From positions 1 to 20,885 of the forward strand of contig DASZZY010000002.1 of assembly GCA_036260395.1 (NCBI GenBank): DNA of 20,885 nt, written 5' to 3'. Source of the DNA: DASZZY01 sp036260395. Its GTDB lineage: Bacteria; Actinomycetota; UBA4738; CALAEC01. Position numbers and translations under genes: made by a program. Positions 1 to 6,549 of this stretch are shown one piece after another (position 1 is the stretch's first letter; each line of letters opens with the position of its first letter). The notes below the pieces were generated by a model that searched no databases, had not been told where the DNA came from, and worked only from the letters and a program-made list of their open reading frames with translations.

Positions 1-159
1 GAGGCCTACGCCTCCGGGACCCAGGTGACGCTCACGGCCACGGCGGCCTCGGGCTCGACGTTCACCGGGTGGAGCGGGGCCTGCTCCGGCACGGCCAGCA
101 CCTGCACCGTGACGATGGACGCGGCCAAGACGGCCACGGCCTCCTTCAACAAGGTCTAG
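1..159 (+). CDS. C-terminal end of an exported InlB-type repeat protein (partial)
   Basis: Reading frame 1 is open from the first base of the window to a TAG at 157-159, giving 52 residues of a gene that begins outside. The visible part contains GSTFTGWSGAC followed by a second Cys and the ending KTATASFN. This is the pattern of the divergent InlB B-repeat family (small beta-grasp modules, usually several in tandem, in secreted or surface proteins of Gram-positive bacteria). The two cysteines (residues 28 and 36) could form a disulfide, which fits an exported protein. The protein ends right after the repeat, so there is no C-terminal sorting motif or membrane anchor. The rest of the protein and its function cannot be seen. 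It faces prs tail to tail. Confidence 0.75.
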   Translation, partial: EAYASGTQVTLTATAASGSTFTGWSGACSGTASTCTVTMDAAKTATASFNKV

Positions 160-176
160 GCACAACCACGGTTGGG

Positions 177-202
177 CGAGGGGCGCCTTCGGGCGCCCTT
201 CG
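177..202. terminator. UUCG-loop hairpin between convergent genes
   Basis: The core is GGGCGCC-TTCG-GGCGCCC (181-198), a perfect 7-bp stem with the very stable UUCG tetraloop. Pairing extends outward through 177-180 and 199-202 with one G-T pair, to 11 bp. It lies between two converging genes (stops at 159 and 209), so it could stop transcription from both sides. There is no clear T-run, as is common in GC-rich actinobacteria, so its terminator role is inferred. Confidence 0.6.
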
Positions 203-208
203 GCCGTT

Positions 209-1201
209 CTACGGCTGGTTCTCGCCGTGGAAGATCTCGGAGACCGACTCGTCCTCGAAGACCGCCTGGAGCGCCGAGGCGATGATCGGCGCGATCGAGA
301 GGACGATCAGCTTCTCGATCCGCTTCTCCTCGGGGATCGGGAGGGTGTTGGTGACGACGACCCGCTCGATCGGCGACTCCTCCAGCCGGGGGACCGCCTT
401 CCCGCTGAGCACGGCGTGCGTGGCCGCGGCGTAGATCCCCGAGGCCCCCTCGCGGTCGAGCGCCCTCGCCCCCTCGGCGATCGTCCCCGCGGTGTCGATC
501 ATGTCGTCGACGAGGATGCACGGGCGGTCGCCGACCTCGCCGACCACGCCCATGGTCTCGACCTTGTGCGCCTCGTGGCGTGACCGGCGCTTCTCGATGA
601 TCGCCAGATCCGCGCCCAGGTGCCGGGCCAGCCGCTCGGCGGTCTTCACCCGCCCGGCGTCGGGGGCCACCACGACGAGGTTGTCGCCGCCGAGGCCGAG
701 GTCGTTCGAGAGGTAATCGGACAGCAGCGGCATGGCGGTCAGGTGGTCGACCGGGAAGTTGAAGAAGCCCTGGATCTGGCCGCTGTGGAGGTCCACCGAT
801 ACCACGCGGTCGGCGCCGGCGATCGTGAGGATGTCGGCCACCAGTTTCGCCGAGATCGGCTCGCGGGCGAGCGCCTTCTTGTCCTGGCGCGAGTACCCGT
901 AGTACGGGACCACCGCGGTGATCCGCTTGGCCGAGGCCCGCTTGAGGGCGTCGATCATGATGGCCTGCTCCATGATCGCCTCGTTCACCGGGTCGGCGTG
1001 GGTCTGGATCACGAACGCATCGGTCCCCCGGACGCTCTCCTCGTACCGCACGTAAATCTCCCCGCTGGCGAACCGCGACAGGTGCGGATCGGTGAGCGTC
1101 ACGCCGAGCGCGTCGGCGATCTCCTGCGCCAGCCTGGGATGCGCCGTCCCCGAGAACAGCATCATCCGCTTCTTGGTCACGATCTCGCGTGCCTGTGCCA
1201 C
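209..1201 (-). CDS. prs: Ribose-phosphate pyrophosphokinase
   Basis: This cytoplasmic enzyme transfers pyrophosphate from ATP to ribose 5-phosphate to make PRPP, the precursor for nucleotides, histidine, tryptophan and NAD. The 330-residue length is close to the family norm (about 315-330). Visible motifs are VTKKRMMLFSG at the N-terminus, the catalytic flexible loop YYGYSRQDKK (100-109), the pyrophosphate-loop segment DLHSGQIQGFF (137-147), and the PRPP-binding signature VDDMIDTAGT (231-240). The GTG start at 1201 is supported by a GAGGGGG stretch about 6 nt upstream and by agreement with family N-termini. It follows glmU with a 10-nt gap, so the two are almost certainly co-transcribed. In many actinobacteria rplY and pth follow prs; here the next gene is an unrelated convergent one. 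The assignment is secure. Confidence 0.97.
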   Translation of the reverse strand: MAQAREIVTKKRMMLFSGTAHPRLAQEIADALGVTLTDPHLSRFASGEIYVRYEESVRGTDAFVIQTHADPVNEAIMEQAIMIDALKRASAKRITAVVPYYGYSRQDKKALAREPISAKLVADILTIAGADRVVSVDLHSGQIQGFFNFPVDHLTAMPLLSDYLSNDLGLGGDNLVVVAPDAGRVKTAERLARHLGADLAIIEKRRSRHEAHKVETMGVVGEVGDRPCILVDDMIDTAGTIAEGARALDREGASGIYAAATHAVLSGKAVPRLEESPIERVVVTNTLPIPEEKRIEKLIVLSIAPIIASALQAVFEDESVSEIFHGENQP

Positions 1202-1211
1202 GCCTGCCCCC

Positions 1212-2630
1212 TCAGTGCCTGCCGCCGCGCTTGCGGCGCGCCCTGGCCGCCCGCCGGTCCGCGTACCCCTCCACGACCTGCTGCTCCGCCCGCTCCACCG
1301 CCAGCGCCCCGGGCGGGACGTCCCTGGTGATCGTCGATCCCGCGCCGGTCCATCCTCGCTTCCCGACCTTCACGGGCGCCACGAGCATGGTATCCGAGCC
1401 GATCCGGGCCTCGTCGCCGATCACCGTGCGATGTTTCTCGTAGCCGTCGTAGTTCACCGTGACCGTCCCGGCCCCGATGTTCACGTCCTCGCCGAGCGTC
1501 GCGTCGCCCACGTAGGAGAGGTGCGGCACCTTGCTTCCCCTCCCGACCCGGGAGTTCTTCACCTCGACGAAGGTCCCGACCTTCGAGCCCTCCGCGAGCA
1601 CGGTCCCGGGCCGCACGCTGGCGAACGGGCCGACCTGGGCCCGCGGGCCGATGCGCGCCTCACGGACCACGGCGAACTGCACCTCGGCCTCCTCGCCAAC
1701 GACCGTGTCGACCAGGCGCGATGACGGCCCCACCCGAGCGCCGGGCCCGATCCTCGTCCGCCCCTCCAGGTAGGTGTTCGGCAGGATCACGGCGTCCGGG
1801 TCGATCCGGACCTCGACGTCCACGTAGGTCGACGCCGGGTCGAGCATGGTGACCCCGGTGGCCATGTGCCCCTCGTTGATCCGCCGGCGCATCGCCTGGG
1901 AGACGCGCGCCAGCGCGGCTCGCGAGTTGGCGTCGAGGGCGCCGCCGAAGTCGGCGGTCAAAGCCCGGATGTCCTCCCCCTTCTCCGAGAGGATCCCCAG
2001 GACGTCGGGGAGGTAGTACTCGCGCTGGCGGTTGTTCCGGTCGACGGCCGGGAGCGTCCGGAACAGGTCCTCCCGGCGGAACACGTAGACGCTGGTGGCG
2101 ATCTCCCGGACGGCCCGCTGCTCCGGCGTGGCGTCGCGCTCCTCGACGATGCGCGCGAGCCGGTCCTCCTCCCGGAGCACACGGCCGTACCCGGTGGCGT
2201 CGGGCAGGAGCGCCGTCTGGACCGTCGCCGCGGGGCGCCGCCGACGGTGGAGCGAGACGACCGCGCGGATCATCTCCCCCGTCAGGAGGGGGCTGTCGCC
2301 GGGGGCCACCAGCACGTCGTCGGCTCCACCGACCGCTCGCTCGGCCGCCATGACGGCGTGCCCGGTGCCGAGCGGCTCGCCCTGGTCAACGAAGCGGACC
2401 GGCCGCCGGAGGCGCCACGACCGGACGGCCTCCTCGATCCGGTCGCCGTCGTGGCCCACCACGACGACCAGCGGATCCGGGCGGGCCGCGGAGACGGCCC
2501 GGAGGACGTGCCAGAGGATCGGTCGGCCGCAGACCGGGTGGAGGACCTTGGGCAGCCGCGACCTCAGCCGCTTGCCCTTACCGGCGGCCATGACGATGGC
2601 GGCGAGTGTTCGGGGAGGTCTCCTGGCCAA
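1212..2630 (-). CDS. glmU: Bifunctional GlmU: GlcNAc-1-P uridyltransferase / GlcN-1-P acetyltransferase
   Basis: GlmU makes UDP-N-acetylglucosamine, the precursor of peptidoglycan, in two steps. The N-terminal nucleotidyltransferase half shows MAAGKGKRLRSRLPKVL (14-30), PLGTGHAV (86-93) and GDSPLL (111-116). The C-terminal acetyltransferase half is a left-handed beta-helix of hexapeptide repeats (about 270-440) with PHLSYVGDA (catalytic His370) and NIGAGTVTVNYDG. The 472-residue length fits. The start is a TTG at 2630, the only plausible in-frame start ahead of the conserved LAAIVMAAG strand. It has no good ribosome-binding site, so the start is uncertain. One oddity: the usual E-[IV]-N-[TS]-G segment of the sugar-binding site reads EIATS (177-181), with Ala for Asn. 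Function is secure; only the exact start is in doubt. Confidence 0.93.
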   Translation of the reverse strand: MARRPPRTLAAIVMAAGKGKRLRSRLPKVLHPVCGRPILWHVLRAVSAARPDPLVVVVGHDGDRIEEAVRSWRLRRPVRFVDQGEPLGTGHAVMAAERAVGGADDVLVAPGDSPLLTGEMIRAVVSLHRRRRPAATVQTALLPDATGYGRVLREEDRLARIVEERDATPEQRAVREIATSVYVFRREDLFRTLPAVDRNNRQREYYLPDVLGILSEKGEDIRALTADFGGALDANSRAALARVSQAMRRRINEGHMATGVTMLDPASTYVDVEVRIDPDAVILPNTYLEGRTRIGPGARVGPSSRLVDTVVGEEAEVQFAVVREARIGPRAQVGPFASVRPGTVLAEGSKVGTFVEVKNSRVGRGSKVPHLSYVGDATLGEDVNIGAGTVTVNYDGYEKHRTVIGDEARIGSDTMLVAPVKVGKRGWTGAGSTITRDVPPGALAVERAEQQVVEGYADRRAARARRKRGGRH

Positions 2631-2659
2631 GACGGATCGCCCGAGGAGGTGGCGTGCCC

Positions 2660-2688
2660 TTTGTACCCGCCGAGCGGCGGGCGCGCAA
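2660..2688 (-). promoter_or_regulatory. Candidate housekeeping promoter for glmU-prs
   Basis: On the minus strand TTGCGC (2683-2688) is separated by exactly 17 nt from TACAAA (2660-2665). Matches to the vegetative consensus are 3/6 and 4/6. Transcription would begin near 2653, about 23 nt before the TTG start of glmU. The spacer contains a perfect inverted repeat, CCCGCC-GAGC-GGCGGG (2666-2681), which could be an operator or simply reflect GC-rich sequence. Confidence 0.4.
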
Positions 2689-2724
2689 GGGTCGGCGGCC
2701 GTGCCGGGGGCGGCGAGCCGCGAT

Positions 2725-2750
2725 GAACCGCCAACCGTCCGGCGGCGTCT
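2725..2750 (+). promoter_or_regulatory. Candidate ECF-type promoter upstream of the sigma gene
   Basis: GAACC (2725-2729) and CGTCT (2746-2750) are separated by 16 nt, matching the general form of ECF-dependent promoters (AAC-type -35, CGTC-type -10). ECF genes often control themselves, so the position ahead of the sigma gene at 2862 fits. A second GAACC at 2751 lacks a good partner. A vegetative-like TAGAGT lies at 2802-2807 and is an alternative. Such short motifs arise easily in GC-rich DNA. Confidence 0.3.
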
Positions 2751-2861
2751 GAACCGGAGATGGGGGACGAGCGATCGGCGATCCGCCCGGAGCGGCCGGG
2801 CTAGAGTTGCCGGGGATCCAGCGCGTCGGACTGCACGCGACCCCCGAGGGAGGCGAGGCTC

Positions 2862-3392
2862 GTGCGGGAACCCGAGCCGGACATCGTCGGCCGGGCGCGC
2901 GCGGGCGACCTCGCGGCCTTCGAGGAGCTGGTCCGCTCCCACCAGGGCGACGTGTACCGCCTGGCGCTCCACCTGGTCCGCGACCGCCAGACGGCGGAGG
3001 ACGTCACCCAGGAGGCCTTCCTCCTGGCGTTCCGGTCGCTCCCGCGGTTCCGCGGGGGGTCGAAGTTCTCGACCTGGCTGTACCGGATCGCCCGGAACTG
3101 CGCCGTCGACGCCATCCGCCGCAGGGAGCGGCGGAGGCGGCTCGAGCGGACGGCCGTCGAGGACGTCCCGGGGGCGGACCCGTCGGTCCGCGCGGCGCTG
3201 GAGGCGGCGGTGGACGGGCTTCCGCGGGAGCTCCGCGAGGGCTTCGTGGTCATCGAGGTCTTCGGCCTGAGCTACGCGGAGGCGTCGGCGGTCCTGGGCG
3301 TCCTGCCCGGGACGCTGAAGAGCCGGATGCACCGGGCCCGGAGGCTGCTGATGGAGGCCCTCGACGACAGGGCGGCCAGCGGTGAGGTGTGA
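2862..3392 (+). CDS. ECF-family RNA polymerase sigma factor
   Basis: This small (176 residues) group 4 sigma factor would direct RNA polymerase to a specific promoter set after an envelope signal. Region 2 covers about residues 16-92, with DRQTAEDVTQEAF in the conserved helix and KFSTWLYRIARNCAVDAIRR in the core and -10 recognition part. Region 4 covers about 110-166, with the helix-turn-helix GLSYAEASAVLGVLPGTLKS and the ending RMHRARRLL. The GTG start at 2862 is preceded by GGGAGGCGAGG at suitable spacing. The gene overlaps the next by 11 nt. That gene encodes a zinc-finger anti-sigma factor, the standard arrangement for a sigma factor held inactive at the membrane. The ECF subgroup is not assignable by eye. 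Confidence 0.93.
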   Translation: MREPEPDIVGRARAGDLAAFEELVRSHQGDVYRLALHLVRDRQTAEDVTQEAFLLAFRSLPRFRGGSKFSTWLYRIARNCAVDAIRRRERRRRLERTAVEDVPGADPSVRAALEAAVDGLPRELREGFVVIEVFGLSYAEASAVLGVLPGTLKSRMHRARRLLMEALDDRAASGEV

Positions 3393-5325
3393 GGTCGCGG
3401 AGCGGGAGCTGTCGGCCCGGCTCGACGACGCCGGGGACCGGCGGCTGGACCGCTCGCTCGAGGAGCACGTGGCCTCGTGCCCTCGATGCCGGGCGTTCGC
3501 GGCCGGGGCCCGCCGCCTCCGGGACGCCGGCCGGCTCCGGCTCGCGGAACCGGTCCCCGACCTCGTCCCGCAGATCATGGCCGCGGTCCGGGGAGAGGCC
3601 CGTGCGCGGCCACGGCCGGGCCGGTCGATCGCCGCCGCGCCCGGGTGGACCAGGTACGCCGCCGCGTTCGTGGCGGCCGCCGTGGTGGCCGCCGTCGCAG
3701 TCGGCGGCCTGGACGTCCGGCGCGGGGTGGCGCCCGCGCTGGCCGCCGACATCCCCGATCGCGTGGCGGCCGCATCCACCGAGGTCACCGCGTACCGGGT
3801 GACGTTCGCGGTGACCGAGCGCAACTTCCACCCGCGCGTCCCCCGACGGACGTTCACCGCGGAGGTGACGTTCCGGGCCCCGGAGCGCTTCCTGGCGGTG
3901 GTCAGCGACAGGACCACGTACCCGCCCGGTACGTGGCCGCGGAACGACCTCCGCCTGGCGATCGACGGGAGCCGGTGGCTGCTCCGCGAGCCGCTCACCT
4001 GCCCGCGGCGAAGCCTCCCTGCGTGCCTCCCGAGCGGGAAGATGACCCGTTCCGTCCAGGGCCGCGAGCCCTTCGACGGGGATGCGCTGGTTCCCACCGA
4101 CATCGTCCTGCCGGTCAGGACGCTGGTGGGCAGCGATCGCGTTCGGGTGCTCGGCGAGGGCGAGGTCCTCGAGCGGCCGACGGTCGCCGTGGAGCTCGCC
4201 TACCGGGACGCCGTGCCGCTGTTCGGCTTCCTCCAAGCCGGCGGGGCGTGGCGCCCGTTCTTCCCGCACGACCGCGTGGTCGTCCACCTCGACGCCGCGA
4301 GCTGGTTCCCGCTGGCATACGAGGTGTTCGCCTACCCGGCGTGGGAGCGGGAGCGCTGGGCGGCGGGGAACGGGCTGCCGCGGGAGCCGTCGGATCGAGC
4401 GCTCCTCGAGGTGCGGGCCACGAGCCTCGAGACGTCCTCTCCTCTCGGGTTCCGCCCCGTCGCGCGGATCCCCGCCGCGGCGGTCGACGAGGGATTCCGC
4501 GACGCGCCGTTCGGCTCCGTGGCGGCCGATGCCGTGGTCCCCGCGCACCTCGCGGGGCTCCGGCCGTACCGCGCCGGGACGTTCGCGGCGTCGGGCCGTC
4601 CGGCCGACGAGCTGCTGCTCTCGTACACGAAGGGGTTGGCCTGGCTCAAGATCCGGCAGACCAGGTCGTGGCGGGGGCCGGGGCTCTTCGGCGACGTGGG
4701 CGAGCTCGCCGCTCCGGTCCGGCTCCCCGGCGGCGGCACAGCGTACTACGAGCCGGCCACCGCGTCACTCGGGCGCCGGCTGTCGGTGCACGCCCGGGGG
4801 CTCGACGTGTACCTCGAGACGAACCTGCCGCGCGGGGAGCTGTTCAGGGTCGCGGCCTCGCTCCCGGCGACCGGCGTGCCGGCCCCCCGGCGCTGGCTCG
4901 AGGCCGCCGGGCCCGGCGGGGTGCCCCATCGCCGGGTCGACCTCGCGGAGGCCGCCCGGAAGCTGCCCGGGCTGCTGCTCCCGTCGGAGGTGCCGCCGGG
5001 GTACCGCGTGTGGGCGGTGGAGCTGATCGGAGCCGGGAGGGGAACGGCCGTCACGGTGCACTACCGGCGGCCGGGAGCCGAGCTCGACGGCGCGGGGATC
5101 GCCCTCCACCAGGCGCCGGTCGGGTCGCTGGCGCCGCCGCTCGAGCCGGACGTCTTCGTGGTTCGCGTCCGGGGGATCACCGGGCGCTACTCCCCGTCCC
5201 GAGGTCAGCTCGAGTGGGTCGAGTCGGGAACCTACCGGTCGCTGGAGGGTACGGCGCTCGACCTCGCCGGGCTCCTCCGCCTGGCGTCGTCCCTCGAGCC
5301 GGCCTTCGGGCGGTTGGGGCCGTGA
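3382..5325 (+). CDS. Membrane zinc-finger anti-sigma factor with large extracytoplasmic sensor region
   Basis: Residues 1-50 form a putative zinc-finger anti-sigma domain with the H-x3-C-x2-C signature at H29, C33 and C36 (EEHVASCPRC), expected to bind the sigma factor encoded just upstream. One membrane segment (about 92-109, Ala/Val rich) puts the remaining 540 residues outside. About 124-345 resembles the LolA/RseB-like fold of envelope-stress sensors. Two later blocks (about 384-498 and 534-645) each look like the DUF4367-type domain found in Gram-positive anti-sigma proteins: both have a long beta-rich stretch ending in 'L.R.AASL' (GELFRVAASL; LAGLLRLASSL). At 647 residues it is far larger than typical zinc-finger anti-sigma factors (about 80-250). 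The GTG start at 3382 overlaps the sigma gene and the stop overlaps the next gene's GTG (GTGA). The zinc finger is clear; the sensor-domain assignments are by pattern only. Confidence 0.82.
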   Translation: MRCEVAERELSARLDDAGDRRLDRSLEEHVASCPRCRAFAAGARRLRDAGRLRLAEPVPDLVPQIMAAVRGEARARPRPGRSIAAAPGWTRYAAAFVAAAVVAAVAVGGLDVRRGVAPALAADIPDRVAAASTEVTAYRVTFAVTERNFHPRVPRRTFTAEVTFRAPERFLAVVSDRTTYPPGTWPRNDLRLAIDGSRWLLREPLTCPRRSLPACLPSGKMTRSVQGREPFDGDALVPTDIVLPVRTLVGSDRVRVLGEGEVLERPTVAVELAYRDAVPLFGFLQAGGAWRPFFPHDRVVVHLDAASWFPLAYEVFAYPAWERERWAAGNGLPREPSDRALLEVRATSLETSSPLGFRPVARIPAAAVDEGFRDAPFGSVAADAVVPAHLAGLRPYRAGTFAASGRPADELLLSYTKGLAWLKIRQTRSWRGPGLFGDVGELAAPVRLPGGGTAYYEPATASLGRRLSVHARGLDVYLETNLPRGELFRVAASLPATGVPAPRRWLEAAGPGGVPHRRVDLAEAARKLPGLLLPSEVPPGYRVWAVELIGAGRGTAVTVHYRRPGAELDGAGIALHQAPVGSLAPPLEPDVFVVRVRGITGRYSPSRGQLEWVESGTYRSLEGTALDLAGLLRLASSLEPAFGRLGP

Positions 5326-6536
5326 GGCGCGCCGCCGGGTTCCTCGTGGCGGTCGTGCTCGGGTCCGCCACCGGGGCGGGCGTGATGCTCTCGCTCCCCG
5401 CCGGCGGCGCCGGGGGCCGGCAGGAGGTGCTCCCCGGCCCGGTGGCCTCGGCGTCGCCCCGGCCGCCGCCCGAGGTGCTCGGCAAGGCCCCGGTGAGCAC
5501 CATGCTCGCCTGGACCCCGACCCGTCTCCCGGCCGGGTACGCCCGGGCCGTGCGAGCGCTCCCCCAGGTCCGCGCCGTGGCCGTCGTCCGCAGCGGCACC
5601 GCGTGGCTCGCCTCCTGGCGCCACCGCTCGGGGACCCGCCAGCGGGCGCCCCGCGGGTTCATGGTGCCCCTCGAGGTGGCCGCCGTGGCGCCGTCCGGCT
5701 ACCGGCGGTTCGTCCCCCCCGCCGAGCGCCAGGCCATCGCCGGGCTCGACGGCGGCGGTGCCCTGCTCGGCAGCACTTCGGCCGAGATCCGCGGCGTGCG
5801 CCCCGCCGGCTCCCTGCGGTTCCCGGCCCGGACGATCCGCGTCGAGGGCGTCATCGACGACGGCCTCGTCGGCGGGCACGAGGCCGTCGTGTCCGTCGGG
5901 ACCGGGACGCGCCTCGGCATCGTCACCCCCCGGTACCTCCTGGTACTGCCGAGGGCGGGGGTGTCCCGGACGCGCCTGGAGCGAGGCTTGCGTGCGGCCG
6001 CGCCCGCCGGCGTGCGGGTGCAGGTGCGGGGGCCGGGCGAGACGCCGGTCTTCCGCCACGGCGACGCGGTGCTCCCTCCGGTCCGGCTCAAGGAGATCTT
6101 CGGCGAGTTCGCCGCCCGGCCGGCCCCCGGCGGGACGCTGACGATCGACCCCGCGTGGGTCCGCGAGAACATCCGCTCCGCGCGGATGCCGATCCTCCGG
6201 GGCCACGTCACCTGCCACCGGAGGATCATCCCGCTGCTTCGGGGCGCGCTGTCCGAGCTGGCCCGCCGGGGCCTCGGGGACCTGGTCGTCCCCGGGATGT
6301 ACGGCGGGTGCTACTCGCCACGGTTCCTCAACTTCAACCCGCCGTCCGGGCTGTCCCACCACGCCTGGGGGATCGCCGTCGACTTCAACGTGGCGGAGAA
6401 CCCCTACGGGGCCAAGCCCGCCATGGACCCCCGCGTCGTGGAGGTGATGCGGAGGTGGGGGTTCACGTGGGGCGGCCGGTGGATCGTCCCGGACGGCATG
6501 CACTTCGAGTTCCACCGCTTCCCGAACGTCGGCTGA
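5322..6536 (+). CDS. Exported M15-type peptidase (D-Ala-D-Ala carboxypeptidase/endopeptidase-like)
   Basis: The C-terminal part (about 270-404) carries the metal-binding signature of peptidase family M15: SHHAWGIAVD (345-354), matching S-x-H-x2-G-x-A-x-D with ligands H347 and D354, and DGMHFEF (391-397) with third ligand H394. The HFE form is closer to the CwlK/L-Ala-D-Glu endopeptidase-like branch than to classic VanY. Residues 5-25 are a signal peptide or membrane anchor, so it acts on peptidoglycan outside the membrane. Residues 60-260 form an extra beta-rich domain that I do not recognise. The GTG start at 5322 overlaps the anti-sigma stop by 4 nt, so translation is probably coupled, and the peptidase is likely a direct output of the sigma module. 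The 404-residue length is long for this family because of the N-terminal domain. It ends 13 nt before the convergent gene. Confidence 0.85.
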   Translation: MRRAAGFLVAVVLGSATGAGVMLSLPAGGAGGRQEVLPGPVASASPRPPPEVLGKAPVSTMLAWTPTRLPAGYARAVRALPQVRAVAVVRSGTAWLASWRHRSGTRQRAPRGFMVPLEVAAVAPSGYRRFVPPAERQAIAGLDGGGALLGSTSAEIRGVRPAGSLRFPARTIRVEGVIDDGLVGGHEAVVSVGTGTRLGIVTPRYLLVLPRAGVSRTRLERGLRAAAPAGVRVQVRGPGETPVFRHGDAVLPPVRLKEIFGEFAARPAPGGTLTIDPAWVRENIRSARMPILRGHVTCHRRIIPLLRGALSELARRGLGDLVVPGMYGGCYSPRFLNFNPPSGLSHHAWGIAVDFNVAENPYGAKPAMDPRVVEVMRRWGFTWGGRWIVPDGMHFEFHRFPNVG

Positions 6537-6549
6537 CGGTCGGGGGCGT

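Noticed and set aside
69..434. 121-residue plus-strand open frame across the start of the window
   Set aside because: It runs across the end of the InlB-repeat gene, the hairpin and the 3' end of prs, with no family resemblance.
2631..4103. Long minus-strand open frame continuing upstream of glmU to 4103
   Set aside because: It lies opposite the sigma and anti-sigma genes, has Arg/Pro-rich low-complexity translation, and the GlmU homology begins only after 2630. It is a GC-rich antisense shadow.
3477..5321. Plus-strand open frame extending the peptidase far upstream
   Set aside because: The stretch overlaps the anti-sigma gene in another frame and is Arg/Gly/Pro rich. The signal peptide and the GTGA overlap place the true start at 5322.
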